Below, in pieces: positions 54,292 to 62,032 of a stretch of 64,000 bases of DNA. The stretch is taken from NCBI RefSeq assembly GCF_001426245.1, contig NZ_LMCM01000001.1, forward strand, positions 186,001 to 250,000, read 5' to 3'. The notes beneath the pieces were generated by a model that saw nothing but the letters and a program-made list of their open reading frames with translations, had not been told where the DNA came from and did no database searches. The number at the start of each line of letters is the position of its first letter. The first letter of the stretch is position 1. The stretch comes from Phycicoccus sp. Root101. Lineage in GTDB: Bacteria > Actinomycetota > Actinomycetes > Actinomycetales > Dermatophilaceae. A program made the position numbers and the translations under genes.

Positions 54292-56709
54292 TCAGCCGCC
54301 GACGTAGGCGGCGAGGTGCTCCCCGGTGAGCGTGGACCGGCCCGCGACGAGGTCGGCCGGGGTGCCCTCGAAGACGACCCGGCCACCGTCGTGGCCGGCG
54401 CCGGGACCGAGGTCGATGATCCAGTCACCGTGGGCCATGACGGCCTGGTGGTGCTCGATCACGATGACGGACTTGCCCGACTCCACGAGCCGGTCGAGCA
54501 GCCCGAGCAGCTGGTCGACGTCGGCGAGGTGCAGGCCGGTCGTGGGTTCGTCGAGGATGTAGACGTCCCCCTTCTCGGCCATCTGCGTGGCCAGCTTCAG
54601 GCGCTGGCGCTCACCCCCCGAGAGCGTCGTCAGGGGCTGGCCGAGGGTGAGGTACCCGAGGCCGACGTCGGCGAGCCGCTCGAGCACCTTGTGCGCCGCC
54701 GGGGTCCGGGCCTCGCTGTCGTCCCCGCCGAAGAAGCCGAGCGCCTCTGCCACCGGCATCGCGAGCACCTCGGCGATGTTGCGGCCGCCGAGCCGGTACT
54801 CGAGGACGGCCGCCTGGAAGCGTCGTCCCTCGCACTCCTCGCAGGTCGACTCCACGGTGGCCATCACCCCGAGCTCGGTGTAGATGACCCCGGCGCCGTT
54901 GCAGGCAGGGCAGGCTCCCTCGGAGTTCGAGCTGAACAGGGCCGGCTTGACGCCGTTGGCCTTGGCGAACGCCTTGCGGATGGGCTCCAGGAGCCCCGTG
55001 TAGGTCGCCGGGTTGCTGCGCCGTGAACCGCGGATCGCGCCCTGGTCGACGACGACCACGCCGTCGCGACCGGCGACCGAGCCGTGGATCATCGAGCTCT
55101 TGCCGGACCCGGCGACACCGGTGACGACGCAGAGCACGCCCAGCGGGAGGTCGACGTCGACGTCCTTGAGGTTGTGCGCCGACGCCCCCCGCACCTCCAG
55201 CACCCCGGTCGACCGGCGGACCGTCTCCTTGAGCCGCACCCGGTCGTCGAGGTGGTGGCCGGTCGTCGTGTCGCTGGCGCGGAGCTCCTCGACGGTGCCC
55301 TCGAAGCAGACACTCCCACCTGCGGTGCCGGCCCCCGGTCCGAGGTCGACCACGTGGTCGGCGATCGCGATCGTCTCCGGCTTGTGCTCCACCACGAGGA
55401 CCGTGTTGCCCTTGTCGCGGAGCTGGAGCAGCAGCTGGTTCATCCGGGCGATGTCGTGCGGGTGCAGGCCGATCGTGGGTTCGTCGAAGACGTACGTGAC
55501 GTCGGTGAGCGACGACCCGAGGTGCCGGATCATCTTGGTGCGCTGGGCCTCCCCGCCGGACAGCGTCCCGGCAGGACGGTCCAGCGACAGGTACCCGAGG
55601 CCGATCTCGGCGAACGAGTCGAGCAGGTGCTGGAGGTTCGCCAGCAGCGGTGCGACCGAGGGCTCCGAGACGTCGCGCAGCCAGACGGCCAGGTCGCTGA
55701 TCTGCATGGCGCAGAGCTCGGCGATGTTCTTGCCGTGGATCTTCGAGGACAGCGCCTCCTTCGACAGGCGGGTCCCCTTGCAGTCGGGACACGTCGTGAA
55801 GGTGACGGCGCGTTCGACGAACCGCCGCACGTGCGGCTGCATGGCGTCGAGGTCCTTGGACAGCATCGACTTCTGCACCTTGGTCAGGACGCCCTCGTAG
55901 GTGAGGTTGACCCCGTCGACCCTGATCTTCTCCGGCTCGCCGTACAGCAGCTTGTCGAGCTGCTTGGGCGTGAACTTCGCCACCGGCTTGTCCATGGGCA
56001 GACCGGCGCCGCTGAAGATCCGGCCGTACCACCCGTCCATGCTGTAGCCCGGCACGAGCAGGGCGCCGTCGGCCAGCGACTTCGTCTCGTCGTAGATCGC
56101 AGTCAGGTCGAAGTCGTTGACCGCCCCCATGCCCTCGCACCGTGAGCACATGCCGCCCTGGTAGACGGCGTCGCGGACGATCGACTTCTCCTCACGGCCG
56201 CCCTTGTCGGTGCGCATGACGCCGCTCGCCACCCGGGTGGGCACGTTGAACGCGAACGCCGTCGGCGGCCCGATGTGCGGAGAACCGATGCGGCTGAACA
56301 GGATCCGCAGCATCGTGTTGGCATCGGTCGCGGTCCCCACGGTCGAGCGCGGGTTCGCGCCCATCCGCTCCTGGTCGACGATGATCGCGGTCGTCAGGCC
56401 GTCGAGCAGGTCGACCTCGGGCCTGGCGAGGTTGGGCATGAACCCCTGCACGAAGGTGCTGTACGTCTCGTTGATCATCCGCTGCGACTCCGCGGCGATG
56501 GTGCCGAAGACCAGCGAGCTCTTCCCCGAGCCGGAGACCCCGGTGAACACCGTGAGCCGCCGCTTGGGGAGGTCGACCGTGACGTCCTTGAGGTTGTTCT
56601 CCCGCGCCCCCTGGACCCTGATGACGTCGTGGGTGTCGGCGGGATGGGTGATGACGTCGTGGGTGTCGGCGGCGTGGGCCGACGGCTGCGTCCCCTGCGT
56701 GGCTGCCAT
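54292..56709 (-). CDS. UvrA-like ABC ATPase (drug-resistance subfamily)
   Basis: 805 residues, about 150 shorter than UvrA. Two ABC ATPase modules: Walker A GVSGSGKSS (58-66) and GVAGSGKSSMIHGS; signature motifs LSGGEAQRTK and LSGGERQRLK; zinc-cysteine pairs CSRCEGMG, CPDCKGTR, CPACNGAG and CEECEGRR. It lacks part of the UvrB/DNA-binding insertion, as in UvrA2/DrrC-type proteins linked to antibiotic or DNA-damage tolerance. The N-terminus holds a direct repeat ADTHDVI. Convergent with the TetR gene; preceded closely by a DUF4177 gene. Confidence 0.88.
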   Translation of the reverse strand: MAATQGTQPSAHAADTHDVITHPADTHDVIRVQGARENNLKDVTVDLPKRRLTVFTGVSGSGKSSLVFGTIAAESQRMINETYSTFVQGFMPNLARPEVDLLDGLTTAIIVDQERMGANPRSTVGTATDANTMLRILFSRIGSPHIGPPTAFAFNVPTRVASGVMRTDKGGREEKSIVRDAVYQGGMCSRCEGMGAVNDFDLTAIYDETKSLADGALLVPGYSMDGWYGRIFSGAGLPMDKPVAKFTPKQLDKLLYGEPEKIRVDGVNLTYEGVLTKVQKSMLSKDLDAMQPHVRRFVERAVTFTTCPDCKGTRLSKEALSSKIHGKNIAELCAMQISDLAVWLRDVSEPSVAPLLANLQHLLDSFAEIGLGYLSLDRPAGTLSGGEAQRTKMIRHLGSSLTDVTYVFDEPTIGLHPHDIARMNQLLLQLRDKGNTVLVVEHKPETIAIADHVVDLGPGAGTAGGSVCFEGTVEELRASDTTTGHHLDDRVRLKETVRRSTGVLEVRGASAHNLKDVDVDLPLGVLCVVTGVAGSGKSSMIHGSVAGRDGVVVVDQGAIRGSRRSNPATYTGLLEPIRKAFAKANGVKPALFSSNSEGACPACNGAGVIYTELGVMATVESTCEECEGRRFQAAVLEYRLGGRNIAEVLAMPVAEALGFFGGDDSEARTPAAHKVLERLADVGLGYLTLGQPLTTLSGGERQRLKLATQMAEKGDVYILDEPTTGLHLADVDQLLGLLDRLVESGKSVIVIEHHQAVMAHGDWIIDLGPGAGHDGGRVVFEGTPADLVAGRSTLTGEHLAAYVGG

Positions 56710-56712
56710 CGC

Positions 56713-56913
56713 TCAGGCGGTCTGGCGCTCGAACGTCACGAGCACGCCCTCGGTCGCCCCCGGCCCGATCCGGCCCTTCACCTCGACGGCGGTCACCGAC
56801 TTCAGCTGCCACCCCTTGGCGGCCCACTCGTTGAGCACCTTCTCCAGCTTGTCGGCCGACATCTTCCCGCCGATGAGGCCTTCGCGGACCTGGACCACCT
56901 TGTACTCGTACAT
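56713..56913 (-). CDS. DUF4177-family small protein
   Basis: 66 residues, starting MYEYKVVQV, as DUF4177 proteins typically do, with the core LEKVLNEWAAKGWQLKSVTAVEVKGRIGPG and ending LVTFERQ. Single small beta-alpha fold, function unknown. Only 3 bp separate its stop from the UvrA-like start, so the two are probably co-transcribed. Confidence 0.85.
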   Translation of the reverse strand: MYEYKVVQVREGLIGGKMSADKLEKVLNEWAAKGWQLKSVTAVEVKGRIGPGATEGVLVTFERQTA

Positions 56914-56954
56914 GGCGCCAGACTAGTTCGGACCGCCCGCCCCGCGGTGGGGTT

Positions 56955-56982
56955 TCTCCGGCCGGGTGGATTCGGCCGGAGA
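56955..56982 (-). terminator. Hairpin after the 142-residue hypothetical gene
   Basis: Arms tctccggccg (56955-56964) and cggccggaga (56973-56982) with an 8-base loop, 7 bp beyond the stop codon on the minus strand. Confidence 0.65.
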
Positions 56983-56989
56983 GGACCGG

Positions 56990-57418
56990 TCAGGACGCCT
57001 CGCGCAGCGGCGGCGGGAGGGCGGCCACGCCGTACGGGGACGCGAGGTGGAAGCCGAGGAGGCGGACGCCATACCGGGCGCAGGCGTCGATCGTGGCCTG
57101 GTGCCACGCGCGGTCGAGGTCGCTGGGCAGCAGCCCGCGCCGGCGCCCCCGCCCGACGAGGATCGCCCCGCCCGCCTCCCCCACCATGGGCAGGAGGAGG
57201 TCGAGCAGGCGGACCAGGTCCGCCACCGAGGCGTCCTCGGGGAGGTCGCTGAGCACGAGGGGCTGCAGGCCGCGGTCGTCCTCGTCGCACACCATCAGGG
57301 CGACCGCACCGCTGCGGCGCTCCTCGATGCCGAGGACGAGGTCGATCACGTCGCCCTGGAGGCCGGCTTCATGCAGCGGCCGGGTGCGGATGTCGTCGGG
57401 CAGGTCGTGGTAGCTCAT
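56990..57418 (-). CDS. Hypothetical protein, 142 residues
   Basis: Starts at ATG 57418 (MSYHDLPDDIRTRPLHEAG); a longer frame upstream lacks support. Soluble alpha/beta sequence with VIDLVLGIEERRSGAVALMVCDEDDRGLQPLVLSDLP and RAWHQATIDACARYGVRLLGFHLAS. I do not recognise the family. The AILVGRGRRRGLLPSDLDRAWHQA segment resembles actinobacterial proteins of unknown function near division or repair genes, but this is weak. Confidence 0.65.
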   Translation of the reverse strand: MSYHDLPDDIRTRPLHEAGLQGDVIDLVLGIEERRSGAVALMVCDEDDRGLQPLVLSDLPEDASVADLVRLLDLLLPMVGEAGGAILVGRGRRRGLLPSDLDRAWHQATIDACARYGVRLLGFHLASPYGVAALPPPLREAS

Positions 57419-57585
57419 GACGAGATGGTGCCGCGCCACGGACAGGGGGCCGGCGAGTTGTCCACAGGGTCGGGGGTCGGGAAGGCGGCCCGACTCGTCC
57501 CTTCCGGGGAGGTTGGTCGTCCGTTCGGCCCAGTCCCGGGGCGTTGGTGTCCGTGCACAGGTCACGCATCAATAACGTCCCGCTC

Positions 57586-57774
57586 GTGGACAACGACAGC
57601 GCAACCTTCCAGCCCCGGGCACACCGTGCAGCCGTCGGCACCCCCGAGCACACCGCTCGCGTGGCCGCCTCGGCCGACCTGCTGGTCAACCGCCTGCTCG
57701 CCGTCCGCGCCATCGGCCAGCTCGACGCCGAGCTCCAGGGCCTGGGCACCGAGGAGTCCTGGCTCACCAGCTGA
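57586..57774 (+). CDS. Small hypothetical protein, 62 residues
   Basis: Possible start GTG 57586 (VDNDSATFQPRAHRA); other in-frame GTG codons lie up to 40 bp upstream and none has a good ribosome site. Helical, with HTARVAASADLLVNRLLAVRAIGQLDAELQGLG. No domain recognised. Codon pattern is consistent with coding, but a gene of this length is uncertain. Confidence 0.45.
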   Translation: MDNDSATFQPRAHRAAVGTPEHTARVAASADLLVNRLLAVRAIGQLDAELQGLGTEESWLTS

Positions 57775-57810
57775 GTCCGGTGGGCGCACCCCATGACGGG
57801 CGCCGGGTCG

Positions 57811-58137
57811 TCAGTCCGTGACGGCCATCTCACCGAGCTCGGACCAGCCGGTCCCCTCGATCGTCGTGTTGACGATGCGCGGCGTGGCCGACAGGTAGGC
57901 CGGGAGCTCGCTCGTCGCAGCCTTGAAGTGGTCGGACTGCACGTGAGCCGCGCCCGCCTCGTCGTCGCGGAACGCCTCGACGAGGACGTACTCGTTCGGG
58001 TCGTCGAGGCTGCGCGACCAGTCGAACCAGAGGCAGCCCTCCTCGGCGCGGCAGGCCTGCGTGAACGCCCGGCTCAGCTCCGGCCACTGGTCGGCGTGCT
58101 CCGGCTTCACGGGGAACTTCGCGGTGATGAAGATCAA
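57811..58137 (-). CDS. Antibiotic biosynthesis monooxygenase-domain protein
   Basis: 108 residues, ATG with GGAGG upstream. The ABM ferredoxin-like fold is clear: MIFITAKFPVKPEHADQW at the start, CLWFDWSRSLDDPNEYVLVEAFRDDEAGAAHVQSDHFK in the middle (HxxSxHF motif). Such proteins are dimeric cofactor-free monooxygenases or heme-degrading relatives. No neighbour suggests the substrate. Confidence 0.9.
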   Translation of the reverse strand: MIFITAKFPVKPEHADQWPELSRAFTQACRAEEGCLWFDWSRSLDDPNEYVLVEAFRDDEAGAAHVQSDHFKAATSELPAYLSATPRIVNTTIEGTGWSELGEMAVTD

Positions 58138-58218
58138 GGGTCCTCCTACGGTCGGCGCCAGCCCGGCACGTGCGTCCGGGCCGACTGGGGCGGGGTCGTG
58201 TCCACCCTGCCACGGGGG

Positions 58219-59538
58219 TCACCGGGTCGCACCGACCACCCCGGTGAGCGCCTGGCGGGCGCGGTGCGCCCCCGAGGAGGTATGCAGCCTGCTCGCCAGC
58301 GAGCGGACGCGCAGCGTGGTCTCCGTCGAGCCGAGCAGCTGCTCCACGGCAGTCCGCAGCTCGGCCGGAGTGGCGGTGTTCGGTGCGAGCACCGTTGCCA
58401 TGCCTGCTGATTCGAGCGCCGCTGCTCCGGAGAACTGGTCGGTCGACAACGGCAGCACGAGCATGGGCACCCCCGCCGACAGTGACTCGGTGACGCTGTT
58501 GTTGCCCCCGTGGGTGACCGCGAGCGCAGCCTCCGCGAGGAGCGTGACCTGCGGCAGGACCTCACGGACCAGCCACGACGCCGGGAGCTCCCCGAGCGCC
58601 TGCGCCGGGGTCGACCCGTGGGCCAGGGCCACCCGCACGTCGAGGCCACGGAGCGCCTCGACGACCCGGGCGAGGACGTCGCCACGCACCGACAGGAAGC
58701 TGCCGAGGCTGACGTAGACCACCGGCTGTCGGCTGGAGGCGAGCCACTCGCGCACCTGCTCGTCCTCGGGCTCGGCTCGGACCGCCGACCCCAGGAACTC
58801 GTGCGCGGGCAGGAGCGAGGTGCGGGCGGGGTCGTGGAGCTCCGCCGGGTAGTTGAGGAGGAGAACGTCCCCGGTGACGGCGAACGCATCCACCACCTCG
58901 GGCGGCGACCCGTCGGCGGAGAGAGCACGGACGGCGGTGTTCCACTCACGGGTGAAGGCGTCGCGGACGTCCTCGCAGAGAGTGCGCAGGAGTCCGAGCC
59001 GGCCCGGGTCGACGTCGAAGGCCTGCGGGAACACCGTCGGGCAGCCGTACACCTCGTCGCCCACGGGCAGGGCGGTCGGATGCCCCAGCACCACGTCGCC
59101 GTGCGGCACCCCGGCCGCCGTGAGCGCCAGCCGGGCCGAGAAGGCGAGGTGGTCGACGAGGACGGTGTCCGGGCGCACGCGGTCCACGACGTCGAGCACC
59201 GCGCGGCCGACCGGGACCGGCGACCACAGGAGGTCGTCGCCCCGGGCCCGAGCCTGGAACTCCAGGGTCTCCAACGCCCCGCGACGGGTGGCGTCGAAGA
59301 ACCCGCGCAGGGCGTCGTCCTCACCGGACGGCTGCTCCTCGGCACGGATGACGCCGGGGTTCGAACCGCGTCCGAGCTGCAGGTGGGCGCGCTCGAAGCC
59401 GAACCCGCGGACGATCGCCTCCGTCGCGGGTCCGGTGGCGACCACCACCCGCTCCCCCTCTTCCGCCCAAGCTGTGGCGAGGGTCGCGAGCGGGTAGAGG
59501 TGCGAGGCATAGTCGGGGCTGATGACCAGCAGGGTCAC
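58219..59538 (-). CDS. UDP-glucuronosyl/glucosyltransferase-like (GT1) protein
   Basis: 439 residues from the GTG at 59538, which overlaps the preceding gene's stop (GTGA). GT-B fold: the N-half starts LLVISPDYASHLYPLATLATAWAEEG, and the C-half has VVYVSLGSFLSVRGDVL (sugar-nucleotide domain) and the PSPG-like HGGNNSVTESLSAGVPMLVL-PLSTDQ region near residues 337-362. Similar to macrolide or flavonoid-type glycosyltransferases. Acceptor unknown; coupled to a GT4 gene. Confidence 0.88.
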   Translation of the reverse strand: MTLLVISPDYASHLYPLATLATAWAEEGERVVVATGPATEAIVRGFGFERAHLQLGRGSNPGVIRAEEQPSGEDDALRGFFDATRRGALETLEFQARARGDDLLWSPVPVGRAVLDVVDRVRPDTVLVDHLAFSARLALTAAGVPHGDVVLGHPTALPVGDEVYGCPTVFPQAFDVDPGRLGLLRTLCEDVRDAFTREWNTAVRALSADGSPPEVVDAFAVTGDVLLLNYPAELHDPARTSLLPAHEFLGSAVRAEPEDEQVREWLASSRQPVVYVSLGSFLSVRGDVLARVVEALRGLDVRVALAHGSTPAQALGELPASWLVREVLPQVTLLAEAALAVTHGGNNSVTESLSAGVPMLVLPLSTDQFSGAAALESAGMATVLAPNTATPAELRTAVEQLLGSTETTLRVRSLASRLHTSSGAHRARQALTGVVGATR

Positions 59539-61814
59539 GATGCCTCCCCCGTAGGGGGCACCTGGTGGGCGTCGTCCGGCGCGAGCTCGGCCACGCCGCT
59601 CGCACCGGTGTACACGCAGGCCAGGGCGTCCGCCATGGTGGTGATGCTGAACCGGTCGCGCAGGGTCGTCAGGGCCCGGCGCTGCTGCAGGGCGGCCTCC
59701 GGGGACGCGGCCAGCTCCAGGGCGCGGCCGATCGCCGCGGCGAGCGCGGCGGGTGACCCGGTGTCGGTCAGGAACCCTGTGACGCCGTCCTCGACGTAGG
59801 TCGCTGGGCCGCCCCCGTCGGGGGCGACCACGACGAGGGAGGCCGCCATCGCCTCGAGGATGGCCAGACCGAACTCCTCCTTGAGGCTCGCCGACACGTA
59901 CACCCCTGCGGGGGCCGCCAGCGAGCCCCGTCCGTGCCGGGTCGCCGCGAGCCATGCAGCCACGGTGGCATGGGGGCGGTGGCCAGGCAGGAGCAGGCCG
60001 TGCCGCACAGCTGCGGCACGCGGGACGACGGCCTCGATCCGGGCCAGCTCCGCGGCCTCCTCCGCCGAGGGGTCGTCGAGGTCCCCTCCGACGACCAGCA
60101 GGTTGCTGCGGGCCCTGAGGGCAGGGTCGGCGTGCCACGTCTCGACGAGCGTGGCCATGCCCTTGACGCGGTTGAGCCGGCCGACCGTGACGAGCAGGGG
60201 CAGCCCGCGTCGGGCGGCAGGGAGCTGCACGAGCAACGCATCCAGCTCCGCGAGCGCCGCCCCGGTGGGGCCACCGCCGGCGTCACCTCCCGTGGTGACG
60301 ATGGAGCCGCCCGTGGGGCCGGTGGGGCCGGCCGTGGGGCCGGGGCGGGTGGGCGTGGCACCCCGCTTGAGTGCCGCACCGGCATGCTCCACAGCCCTGA
60401 AGTCGATGCCCTCGGGCACGACCGTGGCCCGGTGCGCCTCGACGTCCAGGTCGAGTCCGAGCAGGGCACGGCTGTCGCGGCGGAGCTCGGGTCGGGGGAA
60501 CAGCACGAGCTGCGCAGCCGCCCGCGCGAGGCCACGGACGAGGTGGTCGCGGAAGGCGAGGTGCTCGGTGGCGTCAGCGGCGCCGAACGACGCCCGCGTC
60601 AGCTCACCGGAGGCCTCCCGGGACGCCAGCAGGGCATGCGGGTCGGGGGCCACGGTGAAGACCACCGGTATGCCGAGCTCGTTCGCCGCCTCGGCCGCAG
60701 CCAGGGACCCGACGTCGGCCATCCGCAGGTGGATCACGTCGACCCGACCCGCCGCGAGCAGCAGCTGACGGACCCCGCGACGCACGGCGACCCGGTGCAT
60801 CCACGCCTGCCCCATCCCGACCGGCGGGCCCCACAACGGCACCTGGACATAGTGGTGCCCCGGTGCGGCGAGGTCGGACGGCACGAGGTCGCCGTCCGGG
60901 CGCCCCCGCGAGATGGTCAGGACGCGTTCGACGCTGTCGGACTCGAGCAGGGCGTTGCCGAGGTGGACGAGCAGGGTGGCGATGCCTCCGGTGTCGCCCT
61001 TGCCGGCGCTGCTGAGCTCACCGTCGATGTCGGCGTGCAGGAACAGCTGGGCCACCGTCAACCCGGTCACGGTCGAGGGCACGGACGGGTGCGATCCGGT
61101 GCGGAGCGCGTGAGCGGAGCCGTGGGTACGCGGCTCGGTCCCCCGCCTCGGGCGGGCCGTGAACCGGTCGGCCAGCGCGGCGGTCGCCGCTGCCCGCGTC
61201 GACGCGGACTCGCTCTCGTCGTCCACCACACCGAGCAGCACCGACCGCGCAGCCTCACCGGGGACCAGGTCGACGGTCTCGACGAGCCAGGTGCGAGCCC
61301 GGTCGTCGAGCGGCGGGACGGTCGGGTCGGGCTCCAGCGGGGCGCGGTCGAGGGCGGACACGAGGGAGACCAGGACGAGCCCGGGCGACGCTGCGGCCCA
61401 CACCTCCAGGGTCCGCTGGGCCAGCATGCCGGTGACGCCACCCGCGGACACGAGGTCGACCAGCGAGGGCACGGCGGCCGGCACCGGGGCAGCACGGCGC
61501 AGCGCCCAGGCGGCGTGCTCGACGCGGAACGGGTCGCCCGACCCCAGCATCCGCACCAGGTGTGCCCCGTCGGCCACCGGGAGGGCAGCGAGCGCGTGCA
61601 CGGCAGCGAGCGCGACGACGGCGTCGCCGGCGTCGTCGGCCGCCCTCCGGAGCTCCTGCCGGGACGAACCCGCGTGGTCGTCGGCGGACGCCGTGGCCAC
61701 GTCGGCCGCCAGCCGCAGGCCTTCCAGGATGGTCGGTGCAGAGCGCACCGCGTCGAGGGCCTCGCGGACCGCTCGTGCCGGGTGCGTCGAGGGAACCGCG
61801 CTGCCACTCACCAC
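59535..61814 (-). CDS. GT4-family glycosyltransferase with N-terminal HEAT-like domain
   Basis: 759 residues, GTG start (a second GTG follows directly). Residues ~30-230 form Ala/Leu-rich paired helices like HEAT or armadillo repeats (AVHALAALPVADGAHLVRML, AAWALRRAAPVPAAVPSLVDLV). From about 250 a GT4 catalytic region begins, with FLHADIDGELSSAGKGDTGGIATLLVHLGNAL, LLVTVGRLNRVKGMATLVETW, and SASLKEEFGLAILEAMAASLVVVAPDGGGPATYVEDG, the nucleotide-sugar EX7E motif. A repeated GPTGPT stretch interrupts it near residue 490. Fusion of scaffold and catalytic parts is unusual. Overlaps the next gene. Confidence 0.85.
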   Translation of the reverse strand: MVSGSAVPSTHPARAVREALDAVRSAPTILEGLRLAADVATASADDHAGSSRQELRRAADDAGDAVVALAAVHALAALPVADGAHLVRMLGSGDPFRVEHAAWALRRAAPVPAAVPSLVDLVSAGGVTGMLAQRTLEVWAAASPGLVLVSLVSALDRAPLEPDPTVPPLDDRARTWLVETVDLVPGEAARSVLLGVVDDESESASTRAAATAALADRFTARPRRGTEPRTHGSAHALRTGSHPSVPSTVTGLTVAQLFLHADIDGELSSAGKGDTGGIATLLVHLGNALLESDSVERVLTISRGRPDGDLVPSDLAAPGHHYVQVPLWGPPVGMGQAWMHRVAVRRGVRQLLLAAGRVDVIHLRMADVGSLAAAEAANELGIPVVFTVAPDPHALLASREASGELTRASFGAADATEHLAFRDHLVRGLARAAAQLVLFPRPELRRDSRALLGLDLDVEAHRATVVPEGIDFRAVEHAGAALKRGATPTRPGPTAGPTGPTGGSIVTTGGDAGGGPTGAALAELDALLVQLPAARRGLPLLVTVGRLNRVKGMATLVETWHADPALRARSNLLVVGGDLDDPSAEEAAELARIEAVVPRAAAVRHGLLLPGHRPHATVAAWLAATRHGRGSLAAPAGVYVSASLKEEFGLAILEAMAASLVVVAPDGGGPATYVEDGVTGFLTDTGSPAALAAAIGRALELAASPEAALQQRRALTTLRDRFSITTMADALACVYTGASGVAELAPDDAHQVPPTGEAS

Positions 61815-62032
61815 TCGACCCTAGGTCGGACCCCGGGGGGTCGCACCCGGAGCAGCGGACCCAGCGGAACCTGACCCGCGGCATACGCGCCACGCCGGGC
61901 GAGGCACCGGACACGCCGGTCACGGGTCGTCCGAATGGCTCATCTTTTTGTTCTAGTCCCTGTCGCACGGAGCCGCGGTGCCACTCTTCACTGTCGTCAC
62001 ACCCGCCCCTGCTGACCCCCCGGACTTCCCTG
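61815..62032. other. Divergent intergenic region
   Basis: 218 bp between the GT4 gene (minus) and the amidase gene (plus). It holds one GTATGCCGC motif (61879-61887, minus orientation) and a locally AT-rich stretch (catctttttgttctag near 61940-61956) that may belong to the amidase promoter. No gene seen. Confidence 0.5.

Noticed and set aside
59350-59375. tRNA-like T-loop sequence ggggttcgaaccgcg
   Set aside because: It lies in the GT1 gene in frame and no cloverleaf can be formed.
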